Of a stretch of 64,000 nt of DNA, positions 12,132-24,009 are shown piece by piece. The DNA is taken from positions 7,109,535 through 7,173,534 of the forward strand of contig JAAONU010000009.1 of the NCBI GenBank assembly GCA_012932295.1. Reading direction: 5' to 3'. The position numbers and the translations under genes were made by a program. The stretch is from Cyclina sinensis (Eukaryota; Mollusca; Bivalvia; Venerida; Veneridae). Numbering within the stretch: the first letter of the stretch is position 1; every line of letters begins with the position of its first letter. Under the pieces are notes generated by a model that saw only the letters and a program-made list of their open reading frames with translations, was not told the DNA's origin and did not search any database.

Positions 12132-12427
12132 AGAAGCGGATGTGGTCCAGTGGTGACGCGCTGGACTGGTAAACCAGGGGTCCCGAGTTTGATCCCCCGC
12201 TTCCCCACTAACATTACTAATAGTCTTTCGGATGAGACCTTAAACCGAGGTCTCATGTATCAGTGCTAAACACTGATCATGCAAAAGAACCAAAGCTGTC
12301 TCTGGAATGGGATGCTTTCTGTATCTTGCGCTACCCCCACAACATAAAATAACTAATCTCTTCAGGGGGCGTCGGTCATAATGAGCAACCTGTACCGACG
12401 ATAAATAAGCTCAAATAGATAGATAGA
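12132..12427 (+). mobile_element. Full-length tRNA-derived SINE with 12-bp target duplication
   Basis: The head resembles a tRNA with an A box (TGGTCCAGTGGTGACGCG) and a B box (GAGTTTGATCCC). A conserved body follows (CTGTCTCTGGAATGGGATGC, CCGACGATAAATAAG), with a tail of GATA repeats. TCTCAGCTGCGT lies immediately before (12120-12131) and after (12428-12439), a perfect 12-bp duplication, so this insertion is complete and fairly young. It belongs to the same family as five other copies in the window. The family may be the RUDI/V-SINE type described in clams, but this was not checked. Confidence 0.85.
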
Positions 12428-12786
12428 TCTCAGCTGCGTCAGTCGGACATCCGGCGTCAGCTATTCTGAACCTGAACCATGTTTCCAGTTACAATCAAAC
12501 TATTAAAAAATGTTACTTTGGTTTTCCTCATTTAGATACCTTAAAATGAAGCGATTCTGCAAACCAATGATTTTTCCTTCTTCTCAGAAACCGTTCGTAA
12601 CCTTTTACAAAATTCTATTAAGCCGCTATGTTTCGTTAAAAAGCTAATGAACTCATTAACTTTAGATGTATTTCAATTGTTTTTATAAATGTAGTTTAGC
12701 TGACTCTGTAGACATGGTGATTAAGGCAGATAAAGCAACACTCTACCTTTTGAAATCTGCCATGCATATATACAATATTTACTATT

Positions 12787-12792
12787 ATCTAT

Positions 12793-12839
<47 letters not shown>

Positions 12840-12841
12840 TT
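12787..12841. repeat. (ATTT)n microsatellite
   Basis: About 13 uninterrupted TTTA units. Confidence 0.95.
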
Positions 12842-12949
12842 TTGCAATTGCCAAACGGCCTGACTTAATTAAATCTTTCACTCTTTATCAAAAATTCATT
12901 TAATGCAACAACATTTATTTCCCTTGAATTAAGAGAATCAATTTAGTTT

Positions 12950-13232
12950 GAATGTGTGGCCTAGTCGTAACCCACTGGACTGGTAACCCAGGGGTCGCGA
13001 GACCGACCCCCGCCCCACCCACTCCTCCATTAACATTACGAATTGTCTTTCGTATAAGACGTTAAAGCGAGGTCCCATTTATCAGTGCTTTAAAGCACCA
13101 GGGGTGTCTCTGGAATAGGTGATATCTGTATCTTGCACCATCCGCCACAACATAAAATAATTAATCTCTGCAGGGGGGTGTCAGTCATGTGGGCAACCGG
13201 TACCGACGATAAATAAACTCAAATAGACAGAG
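12950..13232 (+). mobile_element. SINE copy, diverged
   Basis: Same family as the 12.1-kb copy, with A-box region TGGCCTAGTCGTAACCC, B-box region GCGAGACCGACCC, body and AATAGACAGA tail. Point changes in the A and B boxes suggest an older copy. It lies only 520 bases from the full-length copy and in the same orientation. Confidence 0.8.
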
Positions 13233-14057
13233 ATCACTTGGTATTATTCAAATAACATATCTACACATCATTTATGATGGGGAAAAATATTTGTGAGAAA
13301 ACTTATATTATACATATCTAGACATCATTTATGATGGGAAAAAATATTTGCGAGAAAGCTTATATTGATTTACAGCTGGTTGGACTGAGGCGCGTGATGA
13401 TGTAGTGCGTCTGCCCAGGCAGTCCACATGCAGTTACTGACGTTCGTACCAGGGACCTTCCGAAACGAGCACATATAGTTACTAGGCTACAATGGACGAG
13501 AGAAGAATTGTGCGCACATTCTTTGTTACGTCAACAGTGCTTATATCCTTACCGTCACTCTCAGTTCAGACCAAGACAGGTAAAAAACTCCGGTTTGTAT
13601 CTTAATTACTTTAAAATAGTTCTTGTACCAGAGGAACTTAATACGCTGGTTATGAGCAGACGATATTGAGTGTTTATCCAACGTCATAAATATAAATGGA
13701 GAATTAGAAAGGGAAAATTGTTGTAGGCTGCCACTAGTCATATTAAACCAACTGGTATCTTATTTATACTCATTTTCTGTCAGTGTAATGTACTAAATGC
13801 ATCACGGTCATAACGCGGTGCCTTGTTCCATATTCATCCTCCATGTTATGACAGGTCGCCGAATGTAACGCATGAAATAATATTCGCTAGAAGTCTACCT
13901 GTTCTTAAACTGTTTCTAAGGATCAACGACTTTATGCCCGAATGACTTGCTGCTAATTTTTTATTGCTCTCTCTCAAAGTCTACCTTTTTTGTTAAAATA
14001 TCTTTGTTTTGACAAAATATTTTCTTAATGAGATGTGGGTCCGTTGCTGCAGCTACA
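13233..14057. other. Intergenic, with a short duplication
   Basis: A phrase of about 55 bases containing CATCATTTATGATGGG and AAAATATTTGTGAGAAA-type sequence occurs twice in tandem (about 13262-13311 and 13322-13369). Otherwise no gene is seen. Confidence 0.45.
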
Positions 14058-14060
14058 TTA

Positions 14061-14397
14061 GGCCATTATTTTTATATTTTTCGGTTTACTGACCTGCCGA
14101 CCCTGTATTTTGGAAAATGAAAAAAAAAAATTTTTTTTCAGGAAAAAAAAATTCTGAACGCAGATTTTACGGAAAATGTACCATATGAACGGCTCATTTT
14201 CCTTGGTTTCTTCACAGTAAAGACTGAATACATTATTAAAATATTCATATATACAGTATTCAGGAATAAATAGAAATAAGAAGACTTTCCGATGTTTTTT
14301 TGTTGTTTTTTTTTTCAAGATTTTTTTCCCCCTCCTCCTACCCTACCTTTTTTGAAAAAAATCAGTAAACCAAAATATAAAAAAAAAAAAAATGGCC
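14061..14397. mobile_element. PIF/Harbinger-like MITE with TTA duplication
   Basis: The left end GGCCATTATTTTTATATTTT, then GGTTTACTGA, is mirrored at the right end by TCAGTAAACC, an A-rich run and AATGGCC. This gives terminal inverted repeats of about 33 bp. TTA lies on each side (14058-14060 and 14398-14400), the usual 3-bp duplication of PIF/Harbinger elements. The interior is non-coding and rich in A/T runs. Confidence 0.7.
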
Positions 14398-14422
14398 TTA
14401 TGAAGCCTTGTCTACAGTAAGA

Positions 14423-14484
14423 TTGGCTTAGGGGTAGAACGCCGGACATCCGATGCAGAGGGTACTGAATCAATTCCAATCACT
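14423..14484 (+). mobile_element. tRNA-like SINE head, second family
   Basis: TTGGCTTAGGGGTAGAACGC resembles a tRNA A box, and GGTACTGAATCAATTCC sits at B-box distance. It has no tRNA-like end or recognisable tail, so this is a relic of a tRNA-derived element rather than a tRNA gene. Confidence 0.45.
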
Positions 14485-14599
14485 AGTGTCTTTCCAAGTT
14501 CACGCATATCAATTTAGAAAGATTGTCAATCCGACGACAAAAAAGAGATGGCAATATTTGGTATCATTATACCTCAATTTTATCACCCATGTCAAATTC

Positions 14600-15490
14600 A
14601 CATAGGGCGACCATTTTACTAGCAAAAGACAGAGAAAAATACTGTCAGCCGTGCGACAGTTTTTACTGTCACCACTGTTGCTAAATTTAGATTTACAGAT
14701 TTCCCGATGTCTCTTTCTACATGTATTTTTATAACGGAAGTGACAGCCATGCGCAGGCGTACTTTCCGTGTTGTAAGCATCGACAAAGTTTCGTGATGGA
14801 ATATTTCGCGATAAATCAAACGGGGATCAGTAGCAGGGTCATTTATCTTCACGAACATCCCATACACTATGTACTGCAATTAAGCATCGAGGCACAGAAA
14901 TGGGAAGTTTCAAGATTTCATTGCCGAAACGCTTACTCGGAACAGTCGACGTTAATCGAATGTCTGATATTTCGCCTTTTATTGCAAAAGTCTATGATAA
15001 ACAGCTTAGTTTTCACGGAAAATGCAGTGTCATTCGATAAGTCTACTTAAAACAAAGTCATATGTATCCATTTACATTTACAATACCTTTTCACAAGTAT
15101 ATAATCAGTTTAATTCTTCACTCAACTACCTTATCTTTTTTCGCATCGGCCATTACATTTTACAACTGCGAAATTTGAAACGGATCATTTCATTGGACGA
15201 TGGATACACACCTCCGGTTAAATTAACGTCTACTGTTCCGAGTAAGCGTTTTGGCTGAAAAACTTTGAAACTTTCGGCTGCTGTGGCTTTATACTTGATG
15301 ATAAGGAAAACAAACATTTTAAGACACTTAGTGAACGGGATCTTAGTTGTTAAACCATATTTTTCAGATTTGCTAAAAAAATATTTTTCGGTAAAATAAA
15401 TTAATATCACATGGTTTTGAGCCGGACAGTACATATTGTCCACCTGAGGAGAAATACTGTCACCCGAGGCCTCAGGTTAACAATATATAC
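14600..15490. repeat. Possible dispersed repeat bounded by similar 20-mers
   Basis: GAAAAATACTGTCAGCCG near 14634 and GAGAAATACTGTCACCCG near 15450 are direct near-copies bounding about 830 bases of non-coding DNA that is less AT-rich than its surroundings. The terminal regions hold several ACAGT/ACTGT mirror motifs. An element boundary is inferred only. Confidence 0.3.
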
Positions 15491-16817
15491 TCTCCAACTC
15501 AAAGCCATATGCTATTTATATGATAATGTGCTATCGAATAGATAGGTGGCTTCGATATATATTTTATGTCATGAGTTGCACCTTCTCCAAAAGGTGCTTA
15601 TCCATTCGAGTTTATGTTTATTTTATTATCATTTGTTTTAGATTTACTGGGAACCAAGCTTTTGGAACTTGTGTTAATGTCGCTCGATGACTGCTTCCAG
15701 GGTTCAAACTAGCAGTGACGCATAATGTGTGGGTTGCGGAAAGTCACTCGAGACCTTCACCTTTCATAGGATTCGAATCAATGAACTCAAGTTAGGAAAA
15801 ACATACTAAAAATGAAAAAAGCAGTTGTGACTGCAAGTGCTTTATAGATAACAACAATGATTTTAAGATATTAAGTGAAGCACAGGTGCAAAGTACAAAA
15901 AGACACCAAATTATATGACACATTGTTTACTACTGTGTAGCGAAAACAGAACAAAACCCGACAAACTTGGTTATTAGGCAGCAATCTTTGTTCCTCACAC
16001 AGAAATTTACGTAAGTCTGTTGTCAAGAAAAGAACACAAAATAGCATGTCGCTAAAAATATGCATTACTCTAAACAGGCGTTTCCAGTATATCTCATTTT
16101 TTGTTATTAAACTATAGATAACCCACAGTTCTTCTCTTGACAATAATATTTACACTCACTGGATAGCTACGTTCAGAAATAAAGCGAAACGAGAAATGCT
16201 ATGTACCAAAAAACAAATCTGATAAACCCATTTATGAATGGATTATGCCATCCTTGTGAGTTAGACGAGTCCATTTTCAGTTAAAAGGTTTTCTGGTATA
16301 GATTTTCAATTTCATTCTATTTAAGGAAGCAAGTCCTTTATGCAAACTGTAACCACTGATCATTGCGGCGTCTGATCTGGGTCCGCACTGTTTTGCCTAT
16401 GTCTAATTTTGTGGACGCTTGGCATTAATGGGTAAAACACGACGATTTCTTTGCATATTTAGCCGCCGCGGCATTATTTACTTCAAACAAAGTTCGTTTT
16501 AAATAAAAAGAATGCCATTTATAAAATATTCTTTTATTAATGCTTCAAAGTGTTCAAATTAATGAAGCAATTTAAGTCAGGATTAATAGTATACAATAAT
16601 ACTAAACAAATAAACATTTATAAGCTGAAACATTAGGTGTAAAAAATGACTTCTTGGCAAGGGTATGTGAATATTTTTCATGTAACATTAATTACAGATT
16701 TGCAACTTCTAAAAACATGTTACTAAATCGAAAAAAAAAATCTTATGATATTTGATACGGATCACATTTTAGTGATTCTAGCAAGAATTCTAAAACAAGT
16801 CCTATATTTGTGTTAGT
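15491..16817. other. Intergenic, downstream of the C1q gene
   Basis: No gene recognised. The part next to 16817 should contain the 3' UTR of the C1q-domain gene, and TTTATT motifs (AATAAA on the minus strand) occur there. Confidence 0.4.
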
Positions 16818-18724
16818 CTATTTGCCGGCGGCAGCTACGCTTGAGTCGCTTAGGTGATGAATAGGATCTGGATGCAAGAGATATCCTGTAAAAGTTGAGT
16901 ACACTTGTTCTGGAAGACCAAAAAGAGAAAACTCCTGTGCCTCTTTGGACTGGATCTTAACGCGATCGCCCTGGCGAAGTTTCAGCATCACCGTCTGACT
17001 GCCAACGGTGTGGGAATTGTAGCCGCTGACGCTGACCGTCACACGGTCGTTGTGTAGAAGTTCAAGCCACATAACGGTGTCTTTGTTCGAGCTGTAGGCG
17101 TGAAGATGAAACACGTACAGTCCTGGAAGAAATCAAGAAACATGACGAACAGATAACTTCACAGAAATTGCCTATTCCATCAGGTTCATTTCCCTTGTCG
17201 TGCTTCATTCACTGTTGATGTATAACAATGAATATTTCCACTACGAGAACCAGCCCCGTCTTTCAAGTAGTAATTATACTGAAAGCATTAAACATGTTTC
17301 GCAAAACTTTTCTAAAAAGTTCTAGACACGCCATAATTGAATGTATATTAAACCTCTCGTTCTTACTTTTTCTCCTACTGATATTTGGACAAAAAACATC
17401 GTTTGATGTTTTACACATGACTGTCCCCTGAACGGCTAAAATTACATGGCATGATTATGAAAAAACAATATACAGAGAACACATTTACATCAAAAGTGAT
17501 ATCTATCATAAAACCGGAAAACCTCAAAACAATATACATAGAAGACATTTACATCAAAAGTGATATCTATCATAAAACCGGAAAACCTCAAAACAATATA
17601 CAGAGAAGACATTTACATCAAAAGTGATATCTATCATAAAACCGGAAAACCTCAAAAGAATATACAGAGAGAAGACATTTACGTCAAACGTGATATCTAT
17701 CATAAAACCGGAAAACCTCAAAAAAATATACAGAGAAGACATTTACCTCAAAAGTGATATCTATCATAAAACCGGAAAACCTCAAAACAATATACAGAGA
17801 AGACATTTACCTCAAAAGTGATATCTATCATAAAACCGGAAAACCTCAAAAGAATATACAGAGAAGACATTTACCTCAAAAGTGATATCTATCATAAAAC
17901 CGGAAAACCTCAAAAGAATATACAGAGAAGACATTTACCTCAAAAGTGATATCTATCATAAAACCGGAAAACCTTAAAACAATATACAGAGAGAAGACAT
18001 TTACCTCAAACGTGATATCTATCATAAAACCGGAAAACTTCAAAACAATATACAGAGAAGACATTTACCTCAAAAGTGATATCTATCATAAAACCGCAAA
18101 ACTTCAAAACAAAAAAGGCTAAAAAAATCAACAGTTTCTACCTGGTACAGGGCAAGTGAACACCCCAGTATTCGTGTCATAGCCACTGTGTTCATTGACG
18201 AAGACTTGATCAAATAAAATTGTATCTTTGTTGTATACCCTCTGTGTGTTTGAAAGCCCGACAGAAAAAGACACGGTGTGTTGTGTGTCAACTGGTGCCG
18301 AATATGCTGCAATGAGAAATGAAAACACCCGTACATAAAACAGCAGCGACTTAAGCGACAATCACAATCAGTGCGATAAAATATACACAATTTAATGCAT
18401 TAAAAGTTACTTATGTTTAACAGAGTTTTATCAAACTTAGCCATTATGGCGTCTTGGTCAAAGACTTAAAAGTGTTGAAAATTATCAAAACGCATCACAG
18501 TCAAGATAAATGCTGAGAACACACTAAATGCCCAGAAAATCATGTGAATGCTAAGAAAATCATGTAAATGCTAAGAAAATCATGTAAATTAGAAGTAACA
18601 AAGACTATTTTCATTTCATAAAATGCCGAAGTACACGTGCACATCAAACACATGAAGAAAACAGCTCACCTGAGTAAACTGTTGTCAATAATAATGCCAC
18701 GGTTTTTACTGAAAATGCTGCCAT
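16818..18724 (-). CDS. Secreted C1q-domain protein, three coding exons
   Basis: Three exons join cleanly: 18724-18670 (signal peptide, MAAFSVKTVALLLTTVYS), 18306-18142 and 17122-16818, all with phase-1 junctions. The donors are gtgagc and gtagaa, and the acceptors are cattgcag and cttccag. The 174-residue product has a short linker, then a C1q/TNF-like jelly roll. That starts VSFSVGL and contains FDQVFVNE, YDTNTGVFTCPVPGLYVF, MLKLRQGDRV and YSTFTGYLL, the canonical C1q core. No collagen segment is present, so it is of the short sC1q type widely expanded in bivalves as lectin-like immune recognition proteins. The stop is TAG at 16818-16820. The C-terminal tail after GYLL is unusually long (about 20 residues, alanine-rich end). 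Ligand and role are inferred from the family. Confidence 0.9.
17463..18112. repeat. 64-bp tandem array inside C1q intron 3
   Basis: About ten copies of a 64-bp unit containing GATATCTATCATAAAACCGG and AAGACATTTACATCAAAAG, with only a few changes between units. It fills most of the intron between the second and third coding exons and stops about 30 bases from the 5' splice site at 18141. Open frames read from it are satellite artefacts. Confidence 0.9.
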
Positions 18725-18888
18725 GTTTCCTATGATACGCCTGTAAATAGAAAAACATGTCTCAATTAATGTCTAAATATATGTCTTTATTAATGAAAGT
18801 GCGCCTAAATTGTATGCATACACTTTGTATAGTTTATGTTTTGCTAATGACTCTTGTAAGAGTTTTATTGTAATAAATCTTTCTTTCT

Positions 18889-18893
18889 TCTTT

Positions 18894-18925
<32 letters not shown>
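18889..18925. repeat. (TTTC)n microsatellite
   Basis: About nine TTTC/CTTT units in the first intron of the C1q gene. Confidence 0.9.
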
Positions 18926-19249
18926 GTCTTAATGTCGAAATGCATGCCTAAATTCAAATTTTGATTGGAGTTATCAAACTTAGCTATTAGTCAGTGAAAC
19001 AGTCATTTTTTTTATTTCTTCGGGTTTCATCCCCTATTTACTAAATTCAAACTTTTATCTAAATACAAAATGTTTAAACTGTTATAATATCACGAGTTTT
19101 GTTGCTTTAAGGTATTTCACCTGTAATTTTTTTCAAAGCCACAGTAAATTTTGCTGTTTTAAGAAACATAATATCTAATGATAAAATATAGACAATTTCA
19201 GACATTTTTATCGTGAGCAAAGAAAGACCTTAAGCGTAAGCAATATCAG

Positions 19250-20112
19250 ACATTATTACCATCAGCAGTATAAGACACCATTACTGTGACTGATATAGGA
19301 AAACTTTTCCGTGAGCAATATAAGACACTTCTACCGTGACTGATATAGAATAACTTTTCCGTGAGCAATATAAGACACTTCTACCGTGACTGATATAGAA
19401 TATCTTTTCCGTGAGCAATATAAGACTAAATACCGTGACTGATATAGAATAACTTTTCCGTGAGAAATATAAGACACTTTTACCGTGACTGATATAGAAT
19501 AACTTTTCCGTGAGCAATATTAGACACCATTACTGTGACTGATATAGGACAACTTTTCCGTGAGCAATATAAGACGCTTCTACCGTGACTGATATAGAAT
19601 AACTTTTCCGTGAGCAATATAAGACACTTTTACCGTGACTGATATAGAAATAGAATAACTTTTCCGTGAGCAATATAAGACACGTTTACCGTGACTGATA
19701 TAGATAAATTTTCCGTGAGCAATATAAGACACTTTTACCGTGACTGATATAGAATAACTTTTCCGTGAGCAATATAAGACACTTTTACCGTGACTGATAA
19801 AGAATAACTTTTCCGTGAGCAATATAAGACACCATTACTGTGACTGATATAGGACAACTTTTCCGTGAGCAATATAAGACATTTCTACCGTGACTGATAT
19901 AGAATAACTTTTCCGTGAGCAATATAAGACACTTTTACCGTGACTGATATAGAAATAGAATAACTTTTCCGTGAGCAATATAAGACACTTTTACCGTGAC
20001 TGATATAGAATAACTTTTCCGTGAGCAATATAAGACACTTTTACCGTGACTGATATAGAATAACTTTTCCGTGAGCAATATAAGACACCATTACTGTGAC
20101 TGATATAGGACA
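19250..20112. repeat. 50-bp tandem array
   Basis: About 17 copies of a unit containing GTGACTGATATAGAATAAC and TTTTCCGTGAGCAATATAAG. A variant with GACACCATTACTGTGACTG recurs every few units, indicating a higher-order pattern. It lies in the first intron of the C1q gene. Confidence 0.9.
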
Positions 20113-20525
20113 ACTTTTCCGAAAGCAATGTAAGACACTTTTATCGTTAGCAATTTATCACAATTTACCGTGAGCAATATAAGACACTTATACCGTGACT
20201 GATATAGGACAACTTTTCCGTGAGCAATATAAGACACTTTTATCGTTAGCAATTTATCACAATTTACCGTGAGCAATATAAGACATTTTATCGATAGCAA
20301 ATTATCACAATTTACCGTGAGCAATGTAAGACACTTTTATCATTAGCAAATTATCACAATTTACCGTGAGCAATATAAGACACTTTTATCGATAGCAATT
20401 TATCACAATTTACCGTGAGCAATATAAGACACTTTTATCGATAGCAATTTATCACAATTTATCGTGAGCAATATAAGACACTTTTATCGATAGCAATTTA
20501 TCACAATTTACCGTGAGCAATATAA
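20113..20525. repeat. 49-bp tandem array, derived from the 50-bp array
   Basis: About eight copies share GTGAGCAATATAAGACAC with the neighbouring array. The other half is replaced by TATCGATAGCAATTTATC and ACAATTTACC. The transition near 20110-20240 mixes both unit types, showing how one array grew from the other. Confidence 0.88.
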
Positions 20526-20764
20526 AGAGCTTTTCATAATATGATAGTATTTACTCGAAGTATTTAATTTAAGATCTCATCATACGTTTTTGCAGATCAG
20601 TATTTGATTGTTTACAGTACGAAGACCTCCACATAACTGCTGACAAATACACACACACATAAATATTTGTAGCAATTCAAATTTACCTAAAACGAAAGAA
20701 ATTCAGTTGAATTGAAGGTTACTCTTTTAAAACAAGAAGTCAAAAACTGAAAAAAATTAATTTT

Positions 20765-20822
20765 GTCTACATTGCGGTTTGAACCATTGTCCTTCAGTGT
20801 AAAAGTACTAACTAAGCCTAAA
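20765..20822 (-). mobile_element. tRNA-like relic on the minus strand
   Basis: On the minus strand GGCTTAGTTAGTACTTTTAC is followed at B-box distance by GGTTCAAACCGC, a good B-box match. No acceptor stem pairing was found, so this is a tRNA-derived relic, not a tRNA gene. Confidence 0.35.
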
Positions 20823-20932
20823 CAAATCAATGGTATTGAGTACTCTTCAATATGGAGGTTAAGCATTATGGATCTAATAATTAGAAATAAATTCTTAAAA
20901 AGTAAAATAAAGTAATCGACATTAATACTTAC

Positions 20933-21015
20933 AGTTTCCTGATGTAATGTAATTTACAAATCTTCCCGTGTGTCCAATGTTTTTGAACTCTTTAAAATCG
21001 TTCAAACCAGTCTGT
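20933..21015 (-). promoter_or_regulatory. Probable 5' UTR exon and promoter of the C1q gene
   Basis: The exon ends ...CATCAGGAAACT before a consensus donor. Upstream, an A/T block (about 21040-21056, TTAAATAAAATAAAATTA on the minus strand) could act as a TATA-like element. The transcription start is estimated, not observed. Confidence 0.4.
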
Positions 21016-21436
21016 ATAAGCGTGCCCTACCGTGATAATTTTATTTTATTTAAGTTTGTTACCTCAACTCTATGTGAGAACAAGTAAATAAGCCGAATTT
21101 ACAACAAGTGCTGTCCATTTAAATACTAGAGATAAGGGTTCGTTTACTAAATATGTACCAGCGCGCGCATGGGCGGTACACTTCGTTGTTAAGTGTTCGA
21201 AAGATAGATACATTTAGCAAAAAGTGCACTTGATGTTTTTAAGAACAAAAGTTGAATGTACTGACAAAATATTTGCTAGTGAACGAGGGTCGTTCATAAA
21301 CACCTTTGTTATCAAAAAATAACAGAATTACTTATCCATGAATAGTGAATAGCAATAGACCATTAAACATTGAACAACTGATTTCTGAAAACAGACGATG
21401 AAAATACAAAAGGCTTTGCATTTTTAACGTAACCAA

Positions 21437-21572
21437 TGCTAGGGCTGTCTCTGGAATGGGATGCTCTCTGTATCTTGCACTATCCCCCACAACATAAAAT
21501 AACTAATCTCTGCACGGGGCGTCGGTCATATAGACGGACAATCGGTACCGACGATAAATAGACAGACAAAAA
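21437..21572 (+). mobile_element. SINE copy, 5'-truncated
   Basis: Only the 3' half is present, from GGGCTGTCTCTGGAATGGG through CCGACGATAAATAGACAGAC. It abuts the 48-bp satellite that starts near 21600. Confidence 0.8.
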
Positions 21573-21599
21573 CTCCTGACCTGAAGACGTTTATAATGA

Positions 21600-23995
21600 T
21601 TATACTATTGTGTTCAAGTTATCAATTATTAAGTACAAGTTTAATTATCATACATGTACTATTGTGTTCAAGTCATCAACTATTAAGTACAAATATGATG
21701 ATTATACAGTTCTATTGAAGTCATCAACCAATATGTACAAGCGCGATTATAATACTCCTTTGTTCAAGTCATCAACTATTAAGTACAAGTATGATTATTA
21801 TACTGCCGTGTTCAAGTCATCAACTATTAAGTACTAGTATGATTATTATACTGTCGTGTTCAAGTCATCTACTATTAAGTACAAGTATGATGATTATACT
21901 GTCGTGTTCAAGTCATCGACTATTAATTACATGTGTGATGATTATACTGTCGTGTTCAAGTCATCAACTATTAAGTACAAGTGTGATTATTATACTGTCG
22001 TGTTCAAGTCATCAACTATTAAGTACCAGTGTGTTTATTATACTGTTGTGTTCAAGTCATCAACTATTGAGTACAAGTGTGATTATAATACTGCCGTGTT
22101 CAAGTCATCACCTTTTGAGTACAAGTATGATTATTATGCTGTCGTCTTCAAGTCATCAACTATTGAGTACAAGTGTGATTATTATACTGTCGTCTTCAAG
22201 TCATCAGCTATTGAGTACAAGTGTGATTATTATACTGCCGTGTTCAAGTCATCAACTATTGAGTACAAGTGTGATCATTATACTGTCGTGTTCAAGTCAT
22301 CAACTATTAAATACAAGTATAATGATTATACTGTCGTGTTCAAGTCATCAATTATTGAGTACAAGTGTGATTATTATACTGTCTTGTTCAAATTATCAAC
22401 TATTAAGTACAAGTATGATGATTATGCTGTCGTGTTCAAGTCATCGACTATTAAGTACAGGTATGATTATAATACTGTCGTGTTCAAGTCATATACTATT
22501 AAGAACAAGTGTGTTTATTATACTGTCGTGTTCAAGTCATCAACAATTAAGTACAAGTGTGATTATCATACTGCCGTGTTCAAGTCATCAACTATTAAGT
22601 ATAAGTATGATGATTATACTGTCGTGTTCAAGTCATCAACTATTAAGTACAAGTATGAAGATTATACTATTGTGTTCAAGTCATTAACTATTAAATACAA
22701 GTATGATGATTATACTGTCGTGTTCAAGTCATCAACTATTTAGTACAAACTTGTATGATTATTATACTGTTTTCTTCAAGTCATCAACTATTAAGTACAA
22801 GTTTGATTATTATACTGTTGTGTTCAAGTCATCAACTATTAAGTACAAGTATGATTATTATAATGTTGTGTTCAAGTCATCAGCTATTAAGTACAAGTAT
22901 GATTATTATACTGTCGTGTTCAAGTCATCAACTGTTAAGTACAATTATGATTATTATACTGTTTTGTTCAAGTCATCAACTATTAAGTACAAGTATGATT
23001 ATTATACTGTTGTGTTCAAGTCATCAACTATTAAGTACAACTATAATTATTATACTGTTGTGTTCAAGTCATCAACTGTTTAAGTCATCGACTATTAAGA
23101 ACAAGTATGATTATTATACCGTCGTTTTCAAATCATCAACTATTAAGTACAAGTATGATTTATATACTGTCGTGTACAAGTCATCACTATTTAGTAGAAG
23201 TGCGATTATTATACTGTTGTGTTCAAGTCATCAACTATTAAGTACAACTATAATTATTATACTGTTGTGTTCAAGTCATCAACTGTTCAAGCCATTACCT
23301 ATTAAGAACAAGTATGATTATTATACCGTCGTTTTCAAATCATCAACTATTAAGTACAAGTATGATTTATATACTGTCGTGTTCAAGTCATCACTATTTA
23401 GTACAAGTGCGATTATTATACTGTTGTGTTCAAGTCATCAACTATTAAGTACAAGTATGATGACTATACTGCCGTGTTCAAGTCATCACCTATCAAATAC
23501 AAGTATGATGATTATACTGTCGTGTTCAAGTCATCACTATTTAGTACAAGTGCGATTATTATACTGTTGTGTTCAAGTCATCTACTATTAAGTACAAGTA
23601 TGATGATTATACTGTCGTGTTCAAGTCATCAACTATTAAGTACAAGTATGATGATTATACTGTCGTGTTCAAGTCATCAACTATTAAGTACAAGTATGAT
23701 GATTATACTGTCGTGTTCAAGTCATCAACTATTAAGTACAAGTATGATGATTATACTGTCGTGTTCAAGTCATCAACTATTAAGTACAAGTATGATGATT
23801 ATACTGTCGTGTTCAAGTCATCAACTATTAAGTACAAGTATAATGATTATACTGCCGTGTTCAAGTCATCAACTTTTAAGTACAAGTGTAATTATTATAC
23901 TGTTGTGTTCAGGTCATCAACTATTAAGTACAAGTATGATAATTATACTGTCGTGTTTAAGTCATTAAGTATTAAGTAAAAGTATGTTGATTGTT
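21600..23995 (+). repeat. 48-bp satellite, about 50 copies
   Basis: The unit contains TTCAAGTCATCAACTATTAA and GTACAAGTATGATGATTATA and repeats every 48 bases (16 codons) over 2.4 kb. It is open for up to about 298 codons in two plus-strand frames (16-residue units FKSSTIKYKYDDYTVV and SCSSHQLLSTSMMIIL). A duplicated block with the shorter phrase CATCACTATTTAGTA recurs near 23180, 23390 and 23535, showing block-wise amplification; the units at 23580-23860 are nearly identical. No start context, splice sites or family match support a protein. Confidence 0.92.
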
Positions 23996-24009
23996 CTGTC
24001 GTGTTCAAG

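Larger units (their letters stand above)
18741..20932 (-). other. First intron of the C1q gene, in the 5' UTR
   Basis: The acceptor ctatttacag ends at 18741, directly before the exon that carries the ATG. A strong donor GTAAGT sits at 20932-20927 after AGGAAACT. The roughly 2.2-kb intron contains a (TTTC)n run and a satellite array. The pairing of these two sites is inferred from consensus quality and distance. Confidence 0.6.

Noticed and set aside
12132..12200. tRNA gene
   Set aside because: A and B boxes are present but no cloverleaf stems close and the sequence continues as a SINE body.
14619..15443. Several 78-109 codon frames on both strands
   Set aside because: Overlapping, unrelated to any family, and inside a probable dispersed repeat.
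21600..23995. CRISPR-like regular repeats
   Set aside because: Units are contiguous without unique spacers and the DNA is eukaryotic, so this is an ordinary satellite.
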